From positions 75,558 through 110,188 of the forward strand of contig NZ_DAHVNP010000049.1 of assembly GCF_027319265.1 (NCBI RefSeq): a DNA stretch of 34,631 nt, in the 5' to 3' direction. Made by a program: the position numbers and the translations under genes. The stretch is from Ferrimicrobium sp. GTDB taxonomy: Bacteria > Actinomycetota > Acidimicrobiia > Acidimicrobiales > Acidimicrobiaceae. The notes beneath the pieces were generated by a model. It made no database searches, was not told the DNA's origin, and worked only from the letters and a program-made list of their open reading frames with translations. Below are positions 7,612-16,051 of the stretch, one piece after another; within the stretch, counting starts at the first letter, position 1; every line of letters begins with the position of its first letter.

Positions 7612-9339
7612 TCACACGTATCCGGAGCTAATCGGCATGCGTCGATCCTTCCCGAATGCCTTCGAGGAGAGGCGGACTCCGACCGGACTCTGTCTTCGCT
7701 TGTATTCATTCCGACGAATCAGCGCATCGACCCGCGCTACCATCTCGGGGTCAAAGCCTCGTCCAACCAGTTGTGCTACCGATTGGTCCCGATCGACGAG
7801 CGAGACCAGCACCTCATCGAGGACGGGATAGTCGGGAAGTGTATCGGTGTCGAGTTGATCTGGACGCAGCTCCGCACTTGGGGGCTTGGCGAGGATCTCG
7901 GTGGGGATAACGATCTGCTGCTGGTTCAGATGCGCTGCGATGGCGTACACCTGGGTTTTATAGAGGTCCTTGATCACCGCGAACCCACCAGCCGTGTCGC
8001 CATAGAGGGTCGAATACCCCACCGCCAGCTCAGACTTGTTACCAGTCGTGAGAACCAATCGGCCACTCCCGTTGGAGAGCGCCATCATCAGCATTCCGCG
8101 AATACGGCTCTGTAGGTTTTCATCGACAAGACCCTCGACAGGTAGCTCGCGCGCCAGGATCTCGGACAGGCTGCGATGGGCTGCCTCAATCGGCAGGGTG
8201 ACGAGTTCGCAGCCGAGGTTCTTGGCAAGCGCAGTCGCATCGGTCAGGGAGCCTGGTGAGGAGTAGCGAGATGGCAAGGCAACCAACTGCACGGCCGAGG
8301 GGTCGAGCGCCGCTACCGCAAGGGCGGCAACAAGCGCCGAGTCGATACCACCCGAAACCGCAACAAGGACGCCAGGGGCATGATTCTTCCTCACATAGTC
8401 ACGCGTCCCAAGCACGATGGCCTGCGTCACCTCCTCCGGATCGAAACCCTCGATAGGCGCCTCCATGGGTTTGGACAGGCCAATCGAGCTCACTGGTCTG
8501 GCATGGGTGGGTCGAGTCTTGATTATCCGCCGTCTAGCTGGCTCGACATCGGACCTCAAACCACCTCGGGGATCGAGAAGGCGCTTGCGGTAGCGGGCCT
8601 CCTCCCCCAAGAAATCAACGACCAACAGATCCTCGGTGAAACGAGCCGCTCTCGTCTGGACACTGCCGAGCGCATCGACAAAGAAGGAGCCGCCATCAAA
8701 GACCAGCTCGTCTTGACCACCGACCAGGTTGCAGTAGAGAATCGCCACCGACGCATCGGAAGCTCGGACCTCCATGAGCCGCTCTCGAGCTGCCTGTCGA
8801 CCCATCTCGTATGGGGAGGCGTTCGCCACGAGCACCAACTCAGCACCCATCGCCGACGCCTGCGCGATCGCGCCTTGTGGAGACCATGCATCCTCGCAGA
8901 TGGCAAGGCCTAGCGGGACACCGTTGACCTCGAGGAGCTGTGGCTGGGGGTCGCCGGGTCGGAAATACCGGCATTCATCAAAGACGGTATAGTTGGGCAG
9001 GATCTGCTTATCATAGGTCATCTGCACCCGGTGATCAAAAAGTACCGCGACGGAGTTATGCAGGTCATCGCCGCGTCGAACAAAACCGATCACCACCACG
9101 ATATCGTCACCAACGTACTGGGCTACCTTGGCAAGTGCGGCATCGTTGGCATCGACAAACTGCGGTTGGAGGAGAAGATCCTCCGGCGGGTAACCAGTGA
9201 GCGTCAGTTCTGGGAAGAGCAGAACATCGACCCCAAGCGATCGCGCCTCCTCGATGGCGGAATAACAGCGATCGACGTTCTGTTCGATAGCTCCGACGGC
9301 AACATTAACCTGTGCGCAGGCAAGTTTGAGAGGACTCAC
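7612..9339 (-). CDS. nadE: Glutamine-dependent NAD+ synthetase
   Basis: Converts nicotinate adenine dinucleotide to NAD+ using ATP and ammonia channelled from glutamine. With the GTG start at 9339 it has 575 residues. The first 250 form a nitrilase-like glutaminase with the E-K-C triad visible: E44 (LFPELTLTGY), K111 (YDKQILPNY) and C148 (AICEDAW). The synthetase half starts near 300, with the PP-loop SGGIDS at 329-334, then TTGNKSELAVGY and GDTAGGFAVIKDLYK. An open frame extends upstream to 9675, but that part overlaps the divergent ABC gene and is not homologous. The GTG is six bases after TACCAT (9346-9351), a possible leaderless -10; no clear RBS is present. The stop is three bases before the downstream gene. 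Confidence 0.93.
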   Translation of the reverse strand: MSPLKLACAQVNVAVGAIEQNVDRCYSAIEEARSLGVDVLLFPELTLTGYPPEDLLLQPQFVDANDAALAKVAQYVGDDIVVVIGFVRRGDDLHNSVAVLFDHRVQMTYDKQILPNYTVFDECRYFRPGDPQPQLLEVNGVPLGLAICEDAWSPQGAIAQASAMGAELVLVANASPYEMGRQAARERLMEVRASDASVAILYCNLVGGQDELVFDGGSFFVDALGSVQTRAARFTEDLLVVDFLGEEARYRKRLLDPRGGLRSDVEPARRRIIKTRPTHARPVSSIGLSKPMEAPIEGFDPEEVTQAIVLGTRDYVRKNHAPGVLVAVSGGIDSALVAALAVAALDPSAVQLVALPSRYSSPGSLTDATALAKNLGCELVTLPIEAAHRSLSEILARELPVEGLVDENLQSRIRGMLMMALSNGSGRLVLTTGNKSELAVGYSTLYGDTAGGFAVIKDLYKTQVYAIAAHLNQQQIVIPTEILAKPPSAELRPDQLDTDTLPDYPVLDEVLVSLVDRDQSVAQLVGRGFDPEMVARVDALIRRNEYKRRQSPVGVRLSSKAFGKDRRMPISSGYV

Positions 9340-9345
9340 ATAGTC

Positions 9346-10311
9346 ATGGTAGCCACTGACCTCGGCACCCAGAACCCTGCAATCGAAGTCAAGGATCTTG
9401 TGAAGACCTATCCTGGGGCGATCGCTGCAGTTCGTGGCGTGAGTTTCTCCATCCCTCGTGGCAGCATCTATGGGCTTCTCGGTCCCAACGGCGCAGGAAA
9501 GACAACCACCTTTGGCATGATCACCACCCGGGTGATTCCGACCTCTGGGACGGTGATGATCAACGGCATCGACGTGGTCGCCAGACCCGCCCAGGCCAAG
9601 GGCTTCCTCGGCGTCGTTCCCCAGTCCAACACCCTTGATCGATCTCTGAGCGTCCGAGAAAACCTCACCTTCCACGGCAGATACTTCGGCATGACCGCCA
9701 AAGATGCCCGCGCAAAGGCTGATCAGCTACTGGTCCAGTTCCGCCTCCAAGAACGTGCGGCTGCACCAGTCGGGGCGCTCTCGGGAGGAATGGCGCAACG
9801 ACTTATGGTTGCACGTGCCGTCATGCACAGCCCAACCATTTTGGTACTCGATGAGCCCACCACCGGCCTCGACCCGCAGAGCAGGCTGGCGCTCTGGGAG
9901 ATCCTGCGCGAGCTCAACACCGCCGGGCAGACCATCCTCCTCTCTACCCACTACATGGATGAGGCCGACGAGCTGTGCGAGAAGATCGCCATTATGGACC
10001 ATGGGCAGGTGCTTGCCCTTGACACTCCCGCTGCGCTCAAGCGGTCCTATGCAAAGCAAGCGCAGATCTCACTCGATCTCCAGGGGGCCGATCCGGAGGT
10101 GGCGACGATGTTGGCACGAGCGCTGCCAAACACCACCGTCAGTTTTGCTGGTACGCAGCTCACCATCTCCACCGATGACCCTACCGATCTCCTGCCAATG
10201 CTGGTCAAGGAGCTCGTAGCCATGGAGATCACTTACCGCAATCTTTCAGTACGACAGGGATCGCTCGAGAGCGTCTTTCTCGCGCTCACAGGAAGGGACC
10301 TACGAGAATGA
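9346..10311 (+). CDS. ABC-2 type exporter ATP-binding protein (DrrA-like)
   Basis: 321-residue cytosolic ATPase of a drug or lipid-type exporter. Walker A is at residues 46-54 (GPNGAGKTT), the Q-loop follows in VVPQSN, the signature is LSGGMAQRL, Walker B is ILVLDEPTTGLDP, and the switch His is in LLSTHYMDEA. The C-terminal 90 residues are the variable domain of the DrrA/CcmA type. The ATG at 9346 has GAGAGGA about 11 bases upstream, inside the first codons of divergent nadE; the two start codons are only six bases apart. Its TGA overlaps the permease ATG (ATGA), so the two form one transporter. Cargo unknown. Confidence 0.88.
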   Translation: MVATDLGTQNPAIEVKDLVKTYPGAIAAVRGVSFSIPRGSIYGLLGPNGAGKTTTFGMITTRVIPTSGTVMINGIDVVARPAQAKGFLGVVPQSNTLDRSLSVRENLTFHGRYFGMTAKDARAKADQLLVQFRLQERAAAPVGALSGGMAQRLMVARAVMHSPTILVLDEPTTGLDPQSRLALWEILRELNTAGQTILLSTHYMDEADELCEKIAIMDHGQVLALDTPAALKRSYAKQAQISLDLQGADPEVATMLARALPNTTVSFAGTQLTISTDDPTDLLPMLVKELVAMEITYRNLSVRQGSLESVFLALTGRDLRE

Positions 10312-11123
10312 GTTTGACTACCGCCACGCGTTCGCACTATGCCCAGACCATCTGGTCACTCGTCGTCCGAGACATCCGGGTGCTGGTCTCCCGCTGGGTC
10401 ATGTTCTTGGTGCGGGTGATCTCACAGCCCATCCTGATCGTCTTCGTACTGGCCTACGTGTTCCCTAAGATCGGACAGGGGATCGGGGGGAACGCCGCCG
10501 CTGAGGCAAAGTTCTCCACACTCCTGGTCGCTGGCGTCGTCGGGATCTCCATCATCACCCAAGGCATTCAAGCCGTTGCCCTCCCACTCGTCCAGGAGTT
10601 TTCGTTCACGCGTGAGATCGAGGACCGGGTGCTAGCGCCCGTTCCTATCTGGGGCGTTGCGAGCGCAAAGATCATCTCCGGCGCCCTCCAAGCGCTCATC
10701 GCAGCGCTGGTCGTCTTTATCGTCTCGATCTTCATACCGGCCACCACGGTGCATCTTTCCGTCAATTGGCCACTTGTGCTCACCATCATCCCCATCGCCG
10801 CAGTGCTCTCGGGGGCGCTTGGGCTCGCCATCGGTACGATCGTTCCTCCTACACAGGTCGCTTTTATCTTCGCAATCATTCTGTTGCCAATGACTTTTCT
10901 CGGCGCCGTCTACTACCCCTGGACCAGCCTCGGCACTATTCCCTGGCTCAAATGGGCGGTCCTGATCAATCCGTTGATCTATATCAACGAAGGGCTGCGC
11001 GCAGCGCTCACTACCGGCATCCCCCATATGAATCTGTATGGGGTCTATGGGGGGCTGATCGGCTTCTTTCTCCTCCTTCTCTTCATCGGCATCAGAGGTT
11101 TCAAGAACCGGGTGATCAGTTAA
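10308..11123 (+). CDS. ABC-2 type exporter permease (DrrB-like)
   Basis: 271-residue membrane subunit of the exporter encoded just upstream. Six hydrophobic segments are visible: one near residues 35-55 (SQPILIVFVLAYVFP), then clusters at about 70-90, 115-140, 150-170, 180-200 and 240-262. EFSFTREIEDRVLAPVP between segments 2 and 3 is the coupling-type loop typical of ABC-2 (DrrB/NodJ) permeases. The start overlaps the ATPase stop by four bases. About 110 bases separate it from the next ABC operon, which has its own promoter candidate. Confidence 0.85.
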   Translation: MSLTTATRSHYAQTIWSLVVRDIRVLVSRWVMFLVRVISQPILIVFVLAYVFPKIGQGIGGNAAAEAKFSTLLVAGVVGISIITQGIQAVALPLVQEFSFTREIEDRVLAPVPIWGVASAKIISGALQALIAALVVFIVSIFIPATTVHLSVNWPLVLTIIPIAAVLSGALGLAIGTIVPPTQVAFIFAIILLPMTFLGAVYYPWTSLGTIPWLKWAVLINPLIYINEGLRAALTTGIPHMNLYGVYGGLIGFFLLLLFIGIRGFKNRVIS

Positions 11124-11179
11124 GACACCTTGTTGAGATATACTTGAACACAGCAACTATTCAGCCCGCTATCAGTGTC

Positions 11180-11207
11180 TTGATGCATAATCTCGGTAGC
11201 CTATCTC
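11180..11207 (+). promoter_or_regulatory. Candidate promoter for the second ABC exporter operon
   Basis: TTGATG (11180-11185) and TATCTC (11202-11207) are separated by 16 bases, and the ATG at 11235 follows a strong GGAGG at 11221-11225. The arrangement is plausible for a SigA-type promoter with a leader of about 20 bases. Confidence 0.35.
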
Positions 11208-11234
11208 GCAACTACCTTGAGGAGGAAGTGACCA

Positions 11235-12167
11235 ATGATAGAAGCACATGGCCTTACCAAGACCTATGAGGGGACTCTGGCGGTCGATCACCTCGACTTC
11301 CAAGTGGTCGAGGGACGGGTCACCGGTTTCCTCGGGCCGAACGGAGCGGGCAAATCGACGACGATGCGGATGATCATGGGTCTTGACCACCCAAGCGAAG
11401 GCTCTGTACTCATCAACGGTCAACACTTCTCCGAACTGAAAAACCCGCTTCGGACCATCGGAGCCCTGCTCGAAGCCAAAGCCTATCATCCGGGTCGCAC
11501 CGCTCGCAATCATCTCTTGGCGCTCGCCGCCACGAACCATATCTCCAAACAGCGTGTTGACGAGGTGCTTGACCTCGTAGGGCTTACCTCAGTCGCAGAT
11601 CGGCGAGCGGGCACCTTCTCGCTCGGCATGGGTCAACGACTCGGCATCGCCGCAGCCCTGCTCGGCGATGCCCCGCTCCTCCTCTTCGACGAGCCAGTCA
11701 ACGGACTCGATCCTGAGGGAATTCTTTGGATTCGCCACCTCTTGCGCGGTTTGGCAGCAGAGGGCCGTGGCATCTTCGTCTCCAGCCACCTCATGAGCGA
11801 GATGGCGCTCACGGCTGATCATGTCGTGGTCATTGGTCGGGGCAAGCTTGTCGCCGACACCGACATGACTAACTTCATCGACGCCAACTCAGGCAAGACG
11901 ACGCTGGTACGAACGCCACGTCGAGACGAACTCCAAGCCCTGCTCGCCCAACGGGGCGCGACCATGACCAACGTCGACCCAGACGGCCTACAAGTAACTG
12001 GCCTTGAGACCGCAGCTATCGGTGAGATCGCCTTCTCGGCAGGCATCGTACTCCATGAACTCGCCAGCGTCTCCGCTAGCCTTGAGGACGCCTTCATGAG
12101 CCTGATGCAAGATGACGTTGAGTTCCAGTCCCATACCGCAGTCCAGCTAGAAGGGGAGCGCGCATGA
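11235..12167 (+). CDS. ABC exporter ATP-binding protein (BcrA-like)
   Basis: 310-residue ATPase distinct from the upstream one. Walker A is GPNGAGKST (residues 35-43), Walker B LLLFDEPVNGLDP, switch His SSHLMSEM. The signature is SLGMGQRLG rather than LSGGQ, the variant usual in the bacitracin/lantibiotic self-protection (BcrA, NatA-like) group. A C-terminal segment after residue 220 (about 90 residues, ending in a region rich in Leu and Glu) is typical of this class. RBS GGAGG; the ATGA junction couples it to the permease. It may export an antimicrobial or lipid, but nothing in the neighbourhood fixes the cargo. Confidence 0.88.
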   Translation: MIEAHGLTKTYEGTLAVDHLDFQVVEGRVTGFLGPNGAGKSTTMRMIMGLDHPSEGSVLINGQHFSELKNPLRTIGALLEAKAYHPGRTARNHLLALAATNHISKQRVDEVLDLVGLTSVADRRAGTFSLGMGQRLGIAAALLGDAPLLLFDEPVNGLDPEGILWIRHLLRGLAAEGRGIFVSSHLMSEMALTADHVVVIGRGKLVADTDMTNFIDANSGKTTLVRTPRRDELQALLAQRGATMTNVDPDGLQVTGLETAAIGEIAFSAGIVLHELASVSASLEDAFMSLMQDDVEFQSHTAVQLEGERA

Positions 12168-12967
12168 GTGTGACCACCACAACCCAACGTCGCCAGAGCT
12201 TTGGTGACCTACTCGCCTCGGAATGGGTGAAGATCCGCTCAGTGCGCTCTACCATTCTCACCCTCCTTATCACCGCGATCCTGACCATTGGCATCTCATC
12301 GCTTGGGGCGTGGGCGATCGCGGCGAACTGGAATCACGTTAGCCCAGCACAGCATCTGGGCTTCGACCCGACCTCACGAAGCCTCTCGGGCGTGCTCCTC
12401 GGTCAGCTTGCCCTTGGCGTGCTCGGAATTTTGGTCTTTACGGCTGAGGTCGCGACCGGCACCATCAGTGCGACCTTGACGGCGGCGGCCTCTCGGTCCA
12501 AGGTCCTTCTCGCAAAAATTACGATGTTCGCCATCGTGGCGATCATCGTTGGCGAGATCGTGAGTTTTGCCAGCTTCTTCGCCGGCCAAGCTCTGCTCTC
12601 GGGCACGACACCGACCGCATCGCTCGGCGGCGCCAATGTTTTGCGTGCGGTCGCGGGTACCGGCCTGTACATGGCGCTTCTCGCGCTCTTTGCATTAGGT
12701 CTTGGCGTCATCGTTCGCCATACCGCTGGCGCGATCACCACCTTTGTCGCGTTAGTCTTGGTGCTGCCACTGTTGGTGACAGCGCTGCCAACCTCACTCG
12801 CAAACGCTATCAACAAATTTCTGCCCTTCACGATCGGACAGACGATGATGAGCGTGCACTCCCAACCAGATACCTTCAGTGCATGGCTCGGTCTCGGCCT
12901 CCTCGCCATCTATACCATTCTTGTCCTGCTGATCGCCAACTGGAGACTGACCAGTCGAGACGCCTAA
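12164..12967 (+). CDS. ABC exporter permease (ABC-2 superfamily)
   Basis: 267-residue membrane partner of the preceding ATPase. After a short cytosolic start containing the characteristic LLASEWVKIRSVRST, there are about six hydrophobic segments (near residues 27-50, 80-100, 118-145, 155-180, 185-210 and 240-260). LASEWxKxRSxR is the usual N-terminal signature of this permease group in actinobacteria. It ends the plus-strand run; the next gene is convergent. The 133 bases between the two stops contain no strong hairpin plus T-run terminator that I can see. Confidence 0.83.
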   Translation: MSVTTTTQRRQSFGDLLASEWVKIRSVRSTILTLLITAILTIGISSLGAWAIAANWNHVSPAQHLGFDPTSRSLSGVLLGQLALGVLGILVFTAEVATGTISATLTAAASRSKVLLAKITMFAIVAIIVGEIVSFASFFAGQALLSGTTPTASLGGANVLRAVAGTGLYMALLALFALGLGVIVRHTAGAITTFVALVLVLPLLVTALPTSLANAINKFLPFTIGQTMMSVHSQPDTFSAWLGLGLLAIYTILVLLIANWRLTSRDA

Positions 12968-13100
12968 CGCCCTGTCCCACTTCTCCTGGGAGTCGATGGT
13001 CAGGTAGACATCAAGCGTTGCCACCTCTCTTTTGTCTTCGTCAACGCCCTGATCATTTACGCTGATCGTTTGCTGTAGCCATCTCCACGACCACAGACGA

Positions 13101-13922
13101 TTAGAGCGGCAGAAGTCCTCCGCTGGGAGCTGACCCTGGCAAAACTGACGCAGCAAGCGGCGGGCGAATCCTCAACGGCGTTCCCCAACCTGGGAACGTC
13201 ACCGTCCACTGGGTGTGATACGTCAGTCGATCGTGAGTGAGCACGGCCGCCACCTCGAGGCCGCGGACGTAGCCAGCACCTACATAGACCGTGTAACGAA
13301 GCCGTTGGATGCCCACAAGCGCCTGTTTCAGTGTTGCTGGGCCGTGTCGTAAGGTGGTGGCAATCTGCGCTTTTGAAAGCTGTCCACTATAACCAAGACA
13401 GGTAGCCCCACTGATGACTTGGGACGCACTCGCATGCACGTGTCCAGTCAGGTTCATGACACCGACAACTGCGAGAATCTGGCCGATCTCCTGTTGGCCG
13501 AAGCCCACACTGTACCAGTGCCCACTGATCAGGCTCCATGAGTGACCCGCGACGACCCGCGAGGCGCCATAGGCCGACTCAACCCCACCGTTTGCCGCGA
13601 TGATCGCCACCTCACCATCTCGATCACTCGGATCCCAGGCACCATACACTGTCGGCCGATGCGCCACACCAGGTGCCTGCTCATGCACGGCGATCTCAAA
13701 ACGCATCGGCGTTGAGGAGAACGCTGTCACCGCCGCCGCAAGGGGAGCCGGGAGCCGAGGAGTGCGCGGATGATGAGCGTGATCGACCTTGGCCGCTACC
13801 GATGCTTTGGACGTTAACGAGGTCGTCTCATGGCTGCTGGTTCCGCACGACGCTAGAAGGAGCGCACCAAGACCGACGACACCGGTTTGCAGCCCCCACC
13901 GCGTGTGATACCAAGCCGCCAT
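13101..13922 (-). CDS. Putative secreted lipoprotein of unknown function
   Basis: 273 residues from the ATG at 13922, which has GAGGTGA about 10 bases upstream (an alternative GTG at 13946 overlaps that Shine-Dalgarno). A signal peptide follows: basic N-terminus, hydrophobic GVVGLGALLLASC with the lipobox LASC, then a Ser/Thr-rich linker. The mature part has alternating strands with repeated SGHWYSVGF, GYSGQ and TVYVGAGYV segments, and resembles the LppX/LprG-like or DUF-type beta-cup lipoproteins only loosely. I do not recognise a family. It is divergent from the Nudix gene, with a perfect inverted repeat in between. Confidence 0.7.
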   Translation of the reverse strand: MAAWYHTRWGLQTGVVGLGALLLASCGTSSHETTSLTSKASVAAKVDHAHHPRTPRLPAPLAAAVTAFSSTPMRFEIAVHEQAPGVAHRPTVYGAWDPSDRDGEVAIIAANGGVESAYGASRVVAGHSWSLISGHWYSVGFGQQEIGQILAVVGVMNLTGHVHASASQVISGATCLGYSGQLSKAQIATTLRHGPATLKQALVGIQRLRYTVYVGAGYVRGLEVAAVLTHDRLTYHTQWTVTFPGWGTPLRIRPPLAASVLPGSAPSGGLLPL

Positions 13923-13969
13923 CGTGTCAAAATCACCTCGTTCCACGCGTATCGCATACGGCCGCCGGA

Positions 13970-13987
13970 TAGCTACGACCGTAGCTA
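13970..13987. promoter_or_regulatory. Perfect inverted repeat between the lipoprotein and Nudix genes
   Basis: TAGCTAC (13970-13976) and GTAGCTA (13981-13987) are exact complements around the four-base centre GACC. It lies in the 89-base divergent gap, 25 bases before the Nudix start, where a -10/-35 region would sit. This is a good shape for a dimeric regulator site or a short RNA hairpin. Confidence 0.4.
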
Positions 13988-14011
13988 GTAGTGTAACCGG
14001 AGGAGGTGATC

Positions 14012-14452
14012 ATGATGGTGGTGCTCGCAGCAGGAGGTGCAATCTATCGTCCCACTGAGGCAGGTGGTTACGAAGTTCTGTTGGTTCACCGACCTCGTTA
14101 TGATGACTGGTCATGGCCCAAGGGCAAGTGTGAACCAGGAGAAAGCCTTCCCGAATGCGCCATTCGAGAGGTCGAGGAGGAGACGGGGATCTGCACCACC
14201 GTTGGCCCCATTCTCTGCGTCATCTCCTACCCGGACCAGCTCCAGAGGACCAAACGGGTCACCTACTATGCACTCGACATCGTAACGATCGGCGAGCACG
14301 AGCCCGACCACGAGATCGACCAACTCGCATGGATCAATATCGAGGAGGTCGATCAGCGACTGAGCGCCGCCAGCGACACACGAGTCACCGAAGCGCTTCG
14401 TACCCTCCTTGGTGCTCCCACAGAGGGATCACATCCCCAGCCTCCTCGCTAG
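14012..14452 (+). CDS. Nudix hydrolase (MutT/diadenosine-polyphosphate type)
   Basis: 146 residues. The complete Nudix box GX5EX7REUXEEXGU runs near residues 36-58 (starting GKCEPGESLPECAIREVEEE, then TGI), so the Mg2+-binding helix is intact. The start of the fold, VVLAAGGAIYR, matches the AGGxxxR opening of actinobacterial MutT1-like proteins, as does the WSWPKGK run, but the C-terminal histidine-phosphatase domain of MutT1 is absent. Two tandem ATGs (14012, 14015) follow GGAGGT at 14002-14007; the second has the better spacing. The substrate may be 8-oxo-dGTP, a diadenosine polyphosphate or another nucleoside diphosphate linked to X. Confidence 0.85.
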   Translation: MMVVLAAGGAIYRPTEAGGYEVLLVHRPRYDDWSWPKGKCEPGESLPECAIREVEEETGICTTVGPILCVISYPDQLQRTKRVTYYALDIVTIGEHEPDHEIDQLAWINIEEVDQRLSAASDTRVTEALRTLLGAPTEGSHPQPPR

Positions 14453-14707
14453 CAATGGTTAACCGATACTGTTCTTTGGTGGTAGATCACTCCAGTGGCA
14501 ACGGAGTACTCCGCTCCCGACAGCGAGAAGGTCAAGCTCTGGATCTTTACGTCCCACCAACCTCAATCAAGATATCACCGCCCCCAAGGCGGCCCTGACG
14601 CGATTGGCCATACCAGTTCCGCTCGCCAACGGTGCAGGCACCAAGTGGAGTGTGAACACGACGTTAACTGTCAAGTGCACACTGGTCTGACAACGCATGG
14701 ATCGCCA
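14453..14707. other. Upstream region of glnA with candidate GlnR half-sites
   Basis: About 250 bases with no credible CDS. TGAAC (14653-14657) and TTAAC (14664-14668) are separated by six bases, the 11-base period expected for the a/b sites of an actinobacterial GlnR box. The match to the consensus I remember (GTNAC-N6-GNAAC) is partial. The position, about 50-70 bases before the glnA start, is right for a nitrogen-control site. Confidence 0.25.
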
Positions 14708-14713
14708 TAGAGT
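14687..14713 (+). promoter_or_regulatory. Candidate leaderless promoter of glnA
   Basis: CTGACA (14687-14692) and TAGAGT (14708-14713) are 15 bases apart. The -10 ends six bases before the GTG at 14720, which places the transcription start on the G of the start codon. No Shine-Dalgarno precedes that GTG, which fits a leaderless mRNA. Confidence 0.45.
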
Positions 14714-14719
14714 AACGGT

Positions 14720-16051
14720 GTGGATCCAAGTAAAATGCATGAGGACAAACGTCGGTTTGTGCTGCACGTCGTCGAGGAACGTCGAATCAAATTTATTCAG
14801 CTCTGGTTCACTGACGTCCTCGGCATTCCAAAGTCCTTCCAGATCACGCCAGCCGAGCTAGCCAACGCCCTCGACGAGGGGATGATCATCGACGGTTCTG
14901 CAATCGACGGCTTCTCACGCATTCAAGAAAGTGACGTCATCGCCAGGCCCGACCCTGATAGTTTCACAATCCTCCCTAACCAGCCCCAGGTGGCGAGGAT
15001 GTTCTGCGATATCATCAACTTGGATGGCACACCATTCGAGGGGTGTCCACGCAATGTACTCAAACGTACACTTGATCGGACCCATGCACTGGGCCTCACC
15101 TTCTTCGTCTCACCGGAGATCGAGTACTTCTACCTCGACCCCACCACCACCAAGCCGCTCGATGAGGGCTCCTACTTCGACCTCTCCTTGAGCGACAAAG
15201 GATCAGAGATTCGTAAGGAAACTGTCTTCGCACTCGAGGAGGCTGGAATCGCCGTCAAGTACTCCCACCACGAGGATGGCCCCTCCCAGCATGAGATCGA
15301 TCTACGCGCGACCGACGCGTTGGCCATGGCCGACAACGTCATCACCACGCGACTCATCATCTCGCGTATCGCAGCGAACGCCGGCGTGCTCGCCACCTTT
15401 ATGCCAAAGCCACTCGCCGGCGTACAGGGTTCGGGCATGCATCTGCACATGGCGCTCTTTGATGCCGACGATAACCTCTTCGCCGACCCAACAACCGCAG
15501 ACGGTCTCAGTGCACAGGCTCGTCATTTTATCGCTGGGTTACTCGCCCACGCGGCCGAGATGACCGCTGTCACGAATCAGTGGGTGAACTCCTACAAACG
15601 CCTCGTTCCCGGGTATGAGGCACCAGCTGACATTGCGTGGGCACACCACAATCGTTCTGCGCTCGTGCGCGTCCCGATTGCCCCCTCGACACGCGAAGAG
15701 AACTACCAAGTCGAATACCGTGCGCCCGATCCGGCCTGCAATCCGTACCTCGCCTTCGCGGTGATCCTAGCCGCCGGCCTCGATGGCCTCACCAACAAAC
15801 TTGAGCTTCCCCGTGAGACGACAGAGAACCTGTTTACCCTGCCTGAGACGAAACGCGATGCCCTCGACATAACCCCCCTGCCTAGCACGCTAGAGGAGGC
15901 GCTGCTTCGCATGGAGGAGTCCACTCTCGTCCGTGAGACCCTCGGAGACCACGTCACCGAGTGGTTTATCCGCAACAAGCACTCGGAGTGGGAACGTTAC
16001 AACACTCGCATCTCTCAGTACGAACTGGCTCGCTACCTAAGGGTGCTCTAG
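14720..16051 (+). CDS. glnA: Glutamine synthetase, type I (GSI-alpha-like)
   Basis: 443 residues; makes glutamine from glutamate, ammonia and ATP. The beta-grasp domain (FTDVLGIPKSF, DGSAIDGF) is followed by the catalytic domain: metal-ligand Glu in SPEIEYFY (133-137) and HHEDGPSQHEID (184-194), GSGMHLH (237-243), NSYKRLVPGYEAP (290-302), NRSALVR (311-317) and YRAPDPACNPYLAF (333-346). The adenylylation loop reads ENLFTLPE, with Phe372 where GSI-beta enzymes carry the modified Tyr (NLYDLPP), so this enzyme should not be controlled by GlnE. Length and sequence fit GSI-alpha or unadenylylated actinobacterial GlnA. The start is GTG 14720 (leaderless promoter) or ATG 14735. It is followed directly by glnR. 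Confidence 0.93.
   Translation: MDPSKMHEDKRRFVLHVVEERRIKFIQLWFTDVLGIPKSFQITPAELANALDEGMIIDGSAIDGFSRIQESDVIARPDPDSFTILPNQPQVARMFCDIINLDGTPFEGCPRNVLKRTLDRTHALGLTFFVSPEIEYFYLDPTTTKPLDEGSYFDLSLSDKGSEIRKETVFALEEAGIAVKYSHHEDGPSQHEIDLRATDALAMADNVITTRLIISRIAANAGVLATFMPKPLAGVQGSGMHLHMALFDADDNLFADPTTADGLSAQARHFIAGLLAHAAEMTAVTNQWVNSYKRLVPGYEAPADIAWAHHNRSALVRVPIAPSTREENYQVEYRAPDPACNPYLAFAVILAAGLDGLTNKLELPRETTENLFTLPETKRDALDITPLPSTLEEALLRMEESTLVRETLGDHVTEWFIRNKHSEWERYNTRISQYELARYLRVL

Noticed and set aside
9031-9345. Upstream extension of the exporter ATPase frame (an extra 105 codons before 9346).
   Set aside because: It lies antisense to the start of nadE, has no homology to ABC proteins, and the ATPase fold begins at residue 12 after the ATG at 9346.
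9340-9675. Upstream extension of nadE to 9675.
   Set aside because: The added 112 residues are antisense to the ABC gene, rich in His/Asp/Gly without family resemblance, and the CN-hydrolase fold starts at the GTG at 9339.
12968-13100. Search for an intrinsic terminator between convergent genes.
   Set aside because: No strong stem followed by a T-run was seen; termination may rely on Rho or on longer structures.
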